A stretch of DNA of 6,979 bases from Candidatus Thalassarchaeaceae archaeon (GCA_029250565.1 JAQXFA010000143.1:1-6979), one strand, 5' to 3'; shown: positions 1-5,901, counted from the stretch's first letter. The notes: generated from the letters alone by a model not told the origin. Program-made: numbers and translations.

Positions 1-1539
1 GGTGCATCAACCATGCAGGATGATGAAGCAGACCCTGATCGGGTGCTTACTTTTGAGCAACCAATTCTCTACATGTATGGGGATGATTCAGAAGCTGACC
101 GAACTCAATGGACTACTTGGAACCATGCTGAATCAAATGACGGGCAATCAGCCACTAGTTTCTTTGAGGGAAATATACCAGGTGATGCTAATGCCGGAGG
201 CGGAATTAGAGAATTCACTTTTGATGGCACTGATGCCAATGAAAATGCAACTGGAATTGATGCTGAACAACCTATTACTGGCACCCTAAACCTTGCAATC
301 AATTGTAGTGGTTGCAGTAAAGAAGTAACATTGACGCTTCGAATGGGTGCGCAAAATGGTCTCGCTGATATGTCATCAATTACACTTGCTGGCCCTGATG
401 AAGTGGATGGAGACATCTACACTTATTCATTTGCAGGACATAATATTGACGAATTGGAGGGAGGAGAAGTATTCGGTATGCGCCTTCAATTCACTAAATC
501 AAGTGGCCTCACTGATAGTTACACCCTCTATCTTGGTCGTGATAATTTTGAGATGGTTGTCCCAATACTACCTCCATACGAAGAGGAAGTGCCTGGACTT
601 GAATTAGAAGAAGGAAAGGACTACGTTTCACCGTACGCAGTTGGAACTGCAGGTTTTACCGACCATGAAGTTGCGACTAGTGGAGTCGGTGGGCCAATTT
701 TCATGTTACTACTTAGCATTGGTATTGTTGCTGGAATCATGTTCTTGATGCCACCAACTGGGATTTTCAAAGTCCTTGCAGTCGTGATGGTTGGAATAGG
801 AATGATTGCATCATTCACAATTATTCCAATCGTTTCTGGACCTGTTGCGTTAGCAACTGCTGTTGATGAGAATGACCCTGATGTGTGGACTATTGATGAG
901 TTAGCAGCATTACAAGAAAGAGATGGTACTTTCCTTGGAGAATTAACTGCTGGAACTGAATTCCAAGTTTACATTCCTTACGACATAATCTACAGAGCAA
1001 AAGACATCAATGGCCATGGAGATTGGCACTATGGTCTTGGTTTTGAATCAGCAGCAGAGACTTTGAGCGACCCTGCTGAGAGTAGTTCAAGAGGTCGTGA
1101 GTATGTACAACTCTATTTTTCATTGACCGCACTTGACCCCACACCTGGCTCTGCCCTGATATTAAATGTCAAATTAGTCAACACAACTACCAGTGATGGA
1201 GAATCTCGCGTTGTCCCTCAGTGGGCTGTTCCAAGTGATGAAGGGAACCAATTCTGGGTCAAGGATGACACATTCGGTGGACGATGGGTTATTCCGGAGA
1301 AGGATGTAAATGGTGACACAATTGTTGAATTGGTGGGAGTGAAATATACTTGGCAATACTACCCACTCCTATTGACATTACTTGGGTTTATATTAGCTGG
1401 AGTGGGCTTGTTTCAATGGACTCGAAATCGGCGACCTAGAAGAGTTGTGGAAGATGATGATTTCGACGATGAGGAATTTGATTTTGATGATGATGAAGAA
1501 GATTTTGACGACTTCGACTTCGATGACGACGACTTGTGA
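1..1539 (+). CDS. Membrane protein with two exported domains and an acidic cytoplasmic tail (5' end outside window)
   Basis: I do not recognise a named family. The frame is open from base 1, and the first ATG (13) is not preceded by a stop or a promoter, so the true start and any signal peptide probably lie upstream. Counting from that ATG, residues 1-225 look like a soluble beta-rich exported region with a CxxC (C98, C101) and possible N-glycosylation sites. Two hydrophobic helices follow (about 228-246 and 251-273), then a second soluble domain (about 280-445) and a third helix (about 449-468). After the positively charged RNRRPRR, the last 29 residues hold 22 Asp/Glu, six Phe and one Leu. 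The positive-inside rule gives N-out, tail-in. It ends 15 bases before FEN1 on the same strand, so co-transcription is likely. Being a real gene is near certain; its role is unknown. Confidence 0.85.
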   Translation, partial: GASTMQDDEADPDRVLTFEQPILYMYGDDSEADRTQWTTWNHAESNDGQSATSFFEGNIPGDANAGGGIREFTFDGTDANENATGIDAEQPITGTLNLAINCSGCSKEVTLTLRMGAQNGLADMSSITLAGPDEVDGDIYTYSFAGHNIDELEGGEVFGMRLQFTKSSGLTDSYTLYLGRDNFEMVVPILPPYEEEVPGLELEEGKDYVSPYAVGTAGFTDHEVATSGVGGPIFMLLLSIGIVAGIMFLMPPTGIFKVLAVVMVGIGMIASFTIIPIVSGPVALATAVDENDPDVWTIDELAALQERDGTFLGELTAGTEFQVYIPYDIIYRAKDINGHGDWHYGLGFESAAETLSDPAESSSRGREYVQLYFSLTALDPTPGSALILNVKLVNTTTSDGESRVVPQWAVPSDEGNQFWVKDDTFGGRWVIPEKDVNGDTIVELVGVKYTWQYYPLLLTLLGFILAGVGLFQWTRNRRPRRVVEDDDFDDEEFDFDDDEEDFDDFDFDDDDL

Positions 1540-1543
1540 GTGG

Positions 1544-1548
1544 GGTGA
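1544..1548 (+). promoter_or_regulatory. Shine-Dalgarno GGTGA for the FEN1 TTG start
   Basis: GGTGA, within a longer GGGGTGA, sits six bases before TTG at 1555, a normal archaeal spacing. It decides the start: translation from this TTG gives the Met-Gly N-terminus that is conserved in FEN1 and puts the first catalytic Asp at residue 27, as in Pyrococcus FEN1. Confidence 0.75.
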
Positions 1549-1554
1549 CATTCC

Positions 1555-2577
1555 TTGGGCTGTAACCTGAGGGACTTAGCCACGCCACATCCTGTTGAAT
1601 TATCTGACTTCAATGGGCAGCGGGTTGCTATTGATGCGTTTCTACTCGCATACCAATTCATCACCAGTCTACGTAAACGTGGAGAAGGCGCTGATGGTGG
1701 ACCTCTTACTGATTCCAATGGGCACCCTGTATCGCATCTAATGGGATTTCTTGATCGTGCAACGATAATGATCGAATATGGAATTGATCCTGTCTTTGTG
1801 TTTGATGGTAGGCCACACGATTTGAAGATGGAAACTCTAGCAAGTCGGAAATCTCGTAAAGATGATGCAAAAGAAAAGTGGGACAGGGCGGTTGCCGATG
1901 AAGATTGGACTACCGCACAGAAACTAGGCTCACAAATTGTGTCTTACACTCGTGAGATGGTTGCTGAAACACGTGCAATGTTGGACTTGCTTGGGATTGC
2001 TAACATCGAAGCACCGATGGAAGCAGAAGGGGCCGCTGCGGTTAGATGTGCTCGTGGAGATGTAGGTGCAGTAGCAAGCCAAGATTGGGATACACTACTC
2101 TATGGGGCACCAGTAATGGTGAGGAACCTCACCTCGCATGGTACGAAAAAATTCGGAAGAATGGTTCATGCTGAGCGAATCGTCTTGGCAGAACTTTTGG
2201 ATGAGAATGGCCTAACCTACGAACAACTTGTTGACCTTGGTATCATGGTAGGTACTGATTTTCATCCTGGAATCAAAGGGATTGGGCCTAAAACGGGTCT
2301 CAAATTGATACGTGAATATGGAACAATTGAGGAAGTGTGCGCCGCAAAAGACAAGGAAATACCAGAAAGGCTTGAGGAGATAAGGGAGATTTTCCTAAAC
2401 CACCCAGCCTCAGATGAACCCATTGCAAATCATGGAATGTGTGACGAAACTGGATTGCGGGAAATGCTAGTTGATGGACACGATTTCTCTGAGCGCCGAA
2501 TTGGTAGAGCACTGAATCGGATGGAAGCCGCTGGCAGATTGCGCTCAGGTGGGCAAACCTCGCTTTTTGATTTCTGA
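1555..2577 (+). CDS. fen: Flap endonuclease 1 (FEN1/XPG family)
   Basis: Structure-specific 5' flap endonuclease and 5'-3' exonuclease that removes primer flaps in lagging-strand maturation and acts in base-excision repair with PCNA. The 340 residues match the usual archaeal length of about 325-345. The XPG-N part spans roughly 1-105, the charged helical arch about 90-135, XPG-I about 140-225, and the helix-turn-helix DNA-binding region about 230-255 (GIKGIGPK). The metal-binding acids are all visible: D27, D84, E156, E158, D177, D179 and D235. The C-terminus, QTSLFDF, is a PCNA-interaction motif with Q334, L337 and F340, but the protein stops before the usual second aromatic. The start is TTG with a good ribosome site and the conserved Met-Gly. 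It lies directly behind the membrane-protein gene, probably in one transcript. Confidence 0.97.
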   Translation: MGCNLRDLATPHPVELSDFNGQRVAIDAFLLAYQFITSLRKRGEGADGGPLTDSNGHPVSHLMGFLDRATIMIEYGIDPVFVFDGRPHDLKMETLASRKSRKDDAKEKWDRAVADEDWTTAQKLGSQIVSYTREMVAETRAMLDLLGIANIEAPMEAEGAAAVRCARGDVGAVASQDWDTLLYGAPVMVRNLTSHGTKKFGRMVHAERIVLAELLDENGLTYEQLVDLGIMVGTDFHPGIKGIGPKTGLKLIREYGTIEEVCAAKDKEIPERLEEIREIFLNHPASDEPIANHGMCDETGLREMLVDGHDFSERRIGRALNRMEAAGRLRSGGQTSLFDF

Positions 2578-2595
2578 TTGAGCCGAAGGCTCAAT
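2577..2595 (+). terminator. Short perfect hairpin just after the FEN1 stop
   Basis: ATTGAGCC, loop GAA, GGCTCAAT: an 8-bp perfect stem with a 3-base loop that includes the last base of the FEN1 stop codon. No T-run follows, so it is not a classic archaeal terminator. It may instead stabilise the 3' end of the upstream mRNA, act as a weak or processing site, or be a small dispersed repeat. It occupies nearly half of the 43-base gap before the next gene. Confidence 0.45.
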
Positions 2596-2620
2596 TGCAG
2601 TCTAACCTCAGCCTAAAATT

Positions 2621-4237
2621 GTGGAAGCAACAGATGATGCCGATTCTTCCGATGAATCGGCGACGGCTTGGTGGTCATTTGTTGATAACAAGCAGTTCTG
2701 GAAATGGTTACTGATTGGTGGCATTCTACTCAATGTGTTTACTGCATTTTCCAGCGAATTAGGAGTGGACACTCATACTCGTCTTGCTGAAGATGATGAT
2801 GGGAGTCTTGTTTGGGGTCACACACGACCAATTGACAATTTAGCAAGTGACCCTGATTACGCCCCTTCTGACGATGGATGGACTCTATCCCTAGCCCCAT
2901 CATCTCTTGGAGAAATGGGTGTTAGAGGGTTGGCTATTGTACTCACCTTGTTGCTAATTGGCCTCGGAGGAATCGCATACGGGATGTTCTCTGAAGGGAA
3001 TGGTAGAAGAGCTGCTGCATTAATTGCAATTTATCCAACATTTGTTTTCTCAACTGGAAGGGCCTATGCTGAACCAACAATTGCAATGTTTGTTGTTATG
3101 ATTGTTTTAATCAACGCGAAATTAGTTGCTGAGAAAGGGATTGAATACCGCATTGGTGGTGCTTTAGCATCCGCTATTTGCATGATGGGAATCATGATGT
3201 TGAAGGGAATCAATCCGATGTATGGAGTATTCTTTGGTTTGGCAGTATTGGCATATCATTTGATTGACATTTATCTGCCGGCACTTCACTCTGTAACTCG
3301 CAATCCGCTGCGCGGCGGATTGCTGACATCTGCTGTTGTTGGAATATCCATGCTGGTTATTGGAGCAACTGGTGGAGGTGCAACACTCTCTGTTATCTCA
3401 GTAAATGCACCAAGATTTTTCTTTGCCCTGATCGTTGCAATTTTTGATATTGTTCTGATATACTCATTATTTGGAATGATGATTTGGCCTTTCATTTGCT
3501 CCGCTTGGAAGAAACTCGTTAACACTGAAGATATGCCGACTACCTTCTTAGCGATTACAATCACTGGATTCACTACTGCGATCACGATTTATGTCGCAGC
3601 ATTATGGACTTATGAATCAATAATTTGGAATGCAGATTGGCCTTGGGTAATGTGGACGATGGGCAATAATGGTCGCTACATATCACTTATCATGATTCCA
3701 ATTCTGATGCTTTTGGCCCACCTTAATCACCTATATCCTGACCTTCCATCTCTTGAAAGTCCTGGACAAAAGAGTGCCGTATTCGCTGTTGGAATCCTGC
3801 TAATCATTCCAATTTCCCTACTTGCGGGAATACACGGACAGACCTACTGGACTGACGATGCGGCTGATGTATTAGACAATAACATGGAAGAGGGGGAGGA
3901 TTTCCTATTCATTCATGATGGTACTTTGGGAATGCACTACCTCTATACATTCCATACAGAGATTGACGATGTAGATCAAAGAAACATAACCGGACACTGG
4001 AGGTCTCCAGACTCAGGGTGGCAAGACGAACTAGCAAATGGGGTGAAACTGGAAAATCGTGGTAATCTCTCCAATGTACAATGGATTATTTTTGCACCGG
4101 ACACGAATTGGACAGATGGGCATCTAGAAGAATGGAACATGACCTTACTAGGATGTGCTGATTTCATGAATGGAGGAGGCAATTGGGAAATTTGGTCGAC
4201 ACATGTTAGTGAACCAGAAATTAAACCAACTGACTAA
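2621..4237 (+). CDS. Multi-pass membrane protein, probable GT-C-fold glycosyltransferase (PMT/ArnT-like)
   Basis: GT-C enzymes move sugars from a polyprenyl-phosphate carrier to a protein or lipid acceptor on the outer face of the membrane. This 538-residue protein has an acidic cytoplasmic N-terminus, about 11 hydrophobic helices (roughly 27-44, 101-122, 131-145, 148-168, 179-195, 198-217, 233-255, 266-292, 308-330, 353-368, 386-404) and a C-terminal exported domain of about 130 residues. Family-like features are an acidic first outer loop (E46, D50, H52), the run YPTFVFSTGRAYAEP (138-152, with E151), a Lys after helix 5 (K195) and GRYISLIMIPI before helix 10. The exported tail has four N-x-S/T sites (N455, N482, N496, N506). 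GTG at 2621 is the only conventional start, because a TAA at 2603-2605 closes the frame, and no ribosome site is visible. Substrate is unknown; the GT-C assignment rests on pattern, not alignment. Confidence 0.65.
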   Translation: MEATDDADSSDESATAWWSFVDNKQFWKWLLIGGILLNVFTAFSSELGVDTHTRLAEDDDGSLVWGHTRPIDNLASDPDYAPSDDGWTLSLAPSSLGEMGVRGLAIVLTLLLIGLGGIAYGMFSEGNGRRAAALIAIYPTFVFSTGRAYAEPTIAMFVVMIVLINAKLVAEKGIEYRIGGALASAICMMGIMMLKGINPMYGVFFGLAVLAYHLIDIYLPALHSVTRNPLRGGLLTSAVVGISMLVIGATGGGATLSVISVNAPRFFFALIVAIFDIVLIYSLFGMMIWPFICSAWKKLVNTEDMPTTFLAITITGFTTAITIYVAALWTYESIIWNADWPWVMWTMGNNGRYISLIMIPILMLLAHLNHLYPDLPSLESPGQKSAVFAVGILLIIPISLLAGIHGQTYWTDDAADVLDNNMEEGEDFLFIHDGTLGMHYLYTFHTEIDDVDQRNITGHWRSPDSGWQDELANGVKLENRGNLSNVQWIIFAPDTNWTDGHLEEWNMTLLGCADFMNGGGNWEIWSTHVSEPEIKPTD

Positions 4238-4251
4238 ACTCAATCGAGTTT
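4236..4251. terminator. Convergent inverted repeat overlapping both stop codons
   Basis: AAACTC, loop AATC, GAGTTT: a 6-bp perfect stem that ends in TTT on both strands. It overlaps the TAA of the plus-strand glycosyltransferase-like gene and the TGA of the minus-strand LETM1-like gene, whose ends are only two bases apart. A bidirectional termination or 3'-end element is plausible, but the stem is short. Confidence 0.4.
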
Positions 4252-4830
4252 GTCGACTATTCTTTGACGGTCTTTTCTGAATAGTTTGAGTCTCTTCTTT
4301 TTCTGCTTCTGAATCTCTTCATCCGGATTGTCTCTTAGTGATTGGAAAGGAATCCACTTGTCTGGGACAAGTCTCCACGGGATGACAAATGCGGCTACGC
4401 CGAGTAAAATTTCAGAACCTGGGATTAGAAATACTCTGAGTGGCAATACAACAATACCAAGCATTCCAAGTTGTGCTGTTGCTTGCTTTCTTTCAGCCCT
4501 GTTGGTTTTTCTCCCTAAGGCGATTTTACCAAGAGTTACAAACCCATCTTTAGCCTCAATCGCCTCTACTTTAGTGGCATCCCAGCCTTTTGCGATTGCT
4601 TCACCCCAGGCATCGGGGTCTTTTGCGACTGCAATCAATTCTTGACGCTTGTCTTTTGGCAGTTTCTTTGCAACTTTGTAGCCACCTCTTACTGCCCAAG
4701 GGATGAAGGCTAGGATTCTACGTAATCTACTTCGCTTTTTGAGCGGTACAGATGACAACTTACCTGACTTGCTTGAGTTCTTGGCCACAACCTTGCGAGT
4801 AGTTCTTCCCGCATCAATCCATCCATTCAA
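4240..4830 (-). CDS. LETM1-like basic membrane-associated protein
   Basis: Residues 82-160 follow the layout of the LETM1 family, mitochondrial inner-membrane proteins tied to K+/H+ or Ca2+/H+ exchange and ribosome binding. The parts in order are a Trp/Lys-containing helix (GWDATKVEA), then GRKTNRAERKQ (106-116), which resembles the GKxLxRRERRQ motif, a hydrophobic stretch 121-150 with P130, P137, E140 and LL (142-143), then P151 and LVP (154-156), as in the LPF...PF.EFLLP...FP..LP core. Both ends are strongly basic, and the C-terminus (170-192) is probably a charged helix. Length is 196 codons from TTG at 4830. That TTG follows an in-frame TGA directly, so it is the most upstream start possible; GTG at residue 15 or TTG at residue 25 are alternatives. 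A TATA-like box 21-28 bases upstream favours a leaderless mRNA. The gene is convincing; the family call is by eye. Confidence 0.6.
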   Translation of the reverse strand: MNGWIDAGRTTRKVVAKNSSKSGKLSSVPLKKRSRLRRILAFIPWAVRGGYKVAKKLPKDKRQELIAVAKDPDAWGEAIAKGWDATKVEAIEAKDGFVTLGKIALGRKTNRAERKQATAQLGMLGIVVLPLRVFLIPGSEILLGVAAFVIPWRLVPDKWIPFQSLRDNPDEEIQKQKKKRLKLFRKDRQRIVDKLD

Positions 4831-4850
4831 TCATAGATTATTATGAAGAC

Positions 4851-4858
4851 TAAAATTA
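4851..4858 (-). promoter_or_regulatory. TATA-like box for the LETM1-like gene
   Basis: On the minus strand TAATTTTA is centred about 24-25 bases before the TTG at 4830, the distance expected when transcription begins at or next to the start codon. No Shine-Dalgarno is present in the intervening bases, which fits a leaderless transcript. The surrounding sequence is very A/T-rich, so the match could be chance. Confidence 0.4.
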
Positions 4859-4870
4859 GTAAAAAATTAC

Positions 4871-4917
4871 AAAAAAAAATGGCCCGCTTGGAAGGGAAAA
4901 CCCCCCCAAGACGGACC
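4871..4917 (-). terminator. Hairpin followed by a nine-T run, behind the H1/Hc1-like gene
   Basis: Read on the minus strand, GGTCCGTCTTGG (4917-4906) pairs with CCAAGCGGGCC (4891-4881) as 11 pairs, with one G-U and one bulged T. The interior can form a further GGG/CCC stem closed by TTTT. After one A (4880) come nine T (4879-4871), and a second T-rich patch follows. This is built like a strong intrinsic terminator. It lies 47-93 bases downstream of the 58-codon gene's stop and before the next gene's own promoter, so it probably ends that transcript. Confidence 0.75.
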
Positions 4918-4963
4918 GTGTTCGCATGTACTGGAAAGAATACCAATTGACGTTGAAGGAACT

Positions 4964-5140
4964 TCAGCGTTCGTCTTGGATCTGGCCACGAAGAGACTTG
5001 CAGCTCTTTGCGGTTGCTGATAGTACACCGCGTAGGCGGCGTGAGGCGGCATCTGTGCCGCGCTCGTGCTTTTCAGCGTCTTTCATTGCACCCATCAGGG
5101 TGTCGATCATTGCTTGTAGGTTATCTGATACAGATGCCAT
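4964..5140 (-). CDS. Small histone H1/Hc1-like basic protein (58 aa)
   Basis: A 58-codon gene starting at ATG 5140 and ending at TGA 4964-4966, easily missed because of its size. The product has an N-terminal helix (VSDNLQAMIDTLMGAMKDAEK) and then ERGTDAASRRLRGVLSATAK and KSLRGQIQDER. This resembles the core of bacterial histone H1-like proteins (Chlamydia Hc1 and Bacteroidetes relatives), with an acidic/amphipathic helix, a G-x-x-AA-x-R-x-R turn and a second basic helix, but without their Lys/Ala-rich tail. Predicted all-helical and cytoplasmic; a DNA-binding or nucleoid role is inferred only from that likeness. Support for a real gene is a TATA box at the leaderless distance, GGTGA four bases before ATG, a strong hairpin plus T-run downstream, and composition visibly richer in G+C than its flanks. 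It could instead be an unrelated small helical protein. Confidence 0.68.
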   Translation of the reverse strand: MASVSDNLQAMIDTLMGAMKDAEKHERGTDAASRRLRGVLSATAKSCKSLRGQIQDER

Positions 5141-5144
5141 ACTT

Positions 5145-5149
5145 TCACC
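5145..5149 (-). promoter_or_regulatory. Shine-Dalgarno-like GGTGA before the H1/Hc1-like gene
   Basis: GGTGA followed by AAGT and the ATG at 5140. The four-base spacing is a little short but usable. It competes with the promoter geometry, because the TATA box predicts transcription starting almost at the ATG, which would leave this motif out of the mRNA. Confidence 0.5.
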
Positions 5150-5162
5150 GGCAAAACGACCG

Positions 5163-5176
5163 TTTTATATTGTTTC
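5163..5176 (-). promoter_or_regulatory. BRE/TATA promoter for the H1/Hc1-like gene
   Basis: On the minus strand GAAACAATATAAAA contains a TATAAA (5169-5164) directly preceded by an A-rich BRE-like GAAA. The TATA centre is about 26-27 bases from the ATG at 5140, which predicts a leaderless or near-leaderless transcript. It is the clearest TATA box in the window and stands out from a moderately A/T-rich spacer. Confidence 0.65.
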
Positions 5177-5277
5177 GGCTGATTTGGCACTTGTTATTAT
5201 ACTAATTACAAATATGTTGAATCCGGAAACCTACGGAAATAAGTAAATATTGAGGGTATTAGGTTTATTTGAATCAA
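5177..5277. other. A/T-rich spacer between the regulator and the H1/Hc1-like gene
   Basis: About 100 bases downstream of the regulator's stop and upstream of the TATA box. I see no gene, strong hairpin or long T-run here. How the regulator's transcript ends is not evident from sequence. Confidence 0.5.
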
Positions 5278-5844
5278 TTATTGCCCACCATAATGAGTAA
5301 TTAATGCTTCCAAATCATGATGGTCTACAGTTGACAATGAGCGTAACCCGCCAGTAATCGCTTGCAGCCCTGGAGCTATGACACTCCAGTTTTTACGGAA
5401 ACCTGATTTTCGAGATTTTATGCATCCGCTTTTTTCTAAAGCAATCAAATGATGGCTGATTAGTTGTTGACTACATTCTAGTTCGGCTGCAAGTTTTCCT
5501 TGCGTAAGGGCACCGGTATTTTTGCTAGGGTTAGGGTTTCTTGCTAAGCGATCAATAATTCGAAACTGCATTGAATCAGGTGTGAATATTTGTGGTGGGT
5601 TAGGTAAATCCTCAGGTGAAGTGTGGGAGGGGATTGTACTGGTGAAATATCTCAAAAACTGACCTTCCCTTCTTCCCCAAAGTGCGGACTGACCCTCTAA
5701 GGTTTTGAGATGAATAGTTGCTTGATGATTTCCTAGTTGAAGGGCACGAATAATGGCTGAAAGGTGGGCGCCTTGGTTTTGTTCAAGAAATGTGAGAATT
5801 CTTGCACGAGTGGCGTCACCATCTGGACGGGGGCCGTTTGCCAT
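5278..5844 (-). CDS. Tandem winged-helix transcriptional regulator
   Basis: Cytoplasmic DNA-binding protein with two winged-helix domains, the ArsR/MarR-like tandem type common in Thermoplasmatota and other Euryarchaeota. Counting from ATG at 5844 (188 residues), domain 1 (about 10-70) reads as RARILTFLEQNQGAHLSAII, a recognition helix in NHQATIHLKTLE and a wing around RREGQFLRYF. After a Pro-rich linker (72-90), domain 2 (about 92-160) has FRIIDRLARNP, LTQGKLAAELECSQQLISHH as helix-turn-helix and a basic wing (KSRKSGFRKNW). No ligand or metal site is apparent; the only Cys are C124 and C131. Two TTG codons precede the ATG in frame (5850 and 5847) and would add two residues; I chose ATG. No Shine-Dalgarno is visible. 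Two short inverted repeats upstream may be operator sites. Targets are unknown; the surface-protein gene upstream and the H1/Hc1-like gene downstream are the nearest candidates. Confidence 0.85.
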   Translation of the reverse strand: MANGPRPDGDATRARILTFLEQNQGAHLSAIIRALQLGNHQATIHLKTLEGQSALWGRREGQFLRYFTSTIPSHTSPEDLPNPPQIFTPDSMQFRIIDRLARNPNPSKNTGALTQGKLAAELECSQQLISHHLIALEKSGCIKSRKSGFRKNWSVIAPGLQAITGGLRSLSTVDHHDLEALITHYGGQ

Positions 5845-5875
5845 CAACAAGGGTATATGTGGTCAGCAATTGAAA

Positions 5876-5889
5876 CATCCGATAGGATG
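5876..5889. promoter_or_regulatory. Inverted repeat CATCC-GATA-GGATG upstream of the regulator
   Basis: Perfect 5-bp arms with a 4-base spacer, 31-45 bases upstream of the regulator's ATG and therefore at or just above the expected promoter position. Size and place would suit an operator for self-regulation by a winged-helix dimer. Five-base arms also arise by chance, so this is tentative. Confidence 0.3.
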
Positions 5890-5901
5890 CTAGAGTGAAC
5901 A

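Noticed and set aside
2..289. 95-codon plus-strand frame at the left edge
   Set aside because: Rich in Met/Leu/Asn as expected from an out-of-frame reading of the acidic exported domain; the main frame continues well past it.
4879..4950. Short plus-strand ATG frame (MARLEGKTPPRR...) beginning in the A-run
   Set aside because: It is the complement of the terminator hairpin, ends after 23 codons and shows no homology pattern I recognise.
4954..4966. TGAAG-GAA-CTTCA inverted repeat at the stop of the H1/Hc1-like gene
   Set aside because: Only five pairs with a much stronger terminator 47 bases downstream.
4867..5052. 61-codon minus-strand frame
   Set aside because: Overlaps the H1/Hc1-like gene in another frame and runs through the terminator and T-run.
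5046..5061. GCGGCA-TCTG-TGCCGC inverted repeat
   Set aside because: Lies inside the H1/Hc1-like gene and is explained by codons for Arg-Gly-Thr-Asp-Ala-Ala; no independent support for an RNA element.
4926..5246. 106-codon plus-strand open frame and an overlapping 65-codon one (5008-5205)
   Set aside because: Both lie antisense to the small H1/Hc1-like gene, have irregular composition and no promoter or ribosome site; the minus-strand frame has all the signals.
5523..5538. Telomere-like TAGGGTTAGGG
   Set aside because: Only two units, inside the regulator's coding sequence (Asn-Pro-Asn-Pro codons); chance.
5853..5858. ATATAC as TATA box of the regulator
   Set aside because: It is only about 10 bases from the ATG, so transcription would start inside the gene, and no later in-frame start exists near the N-terminus.
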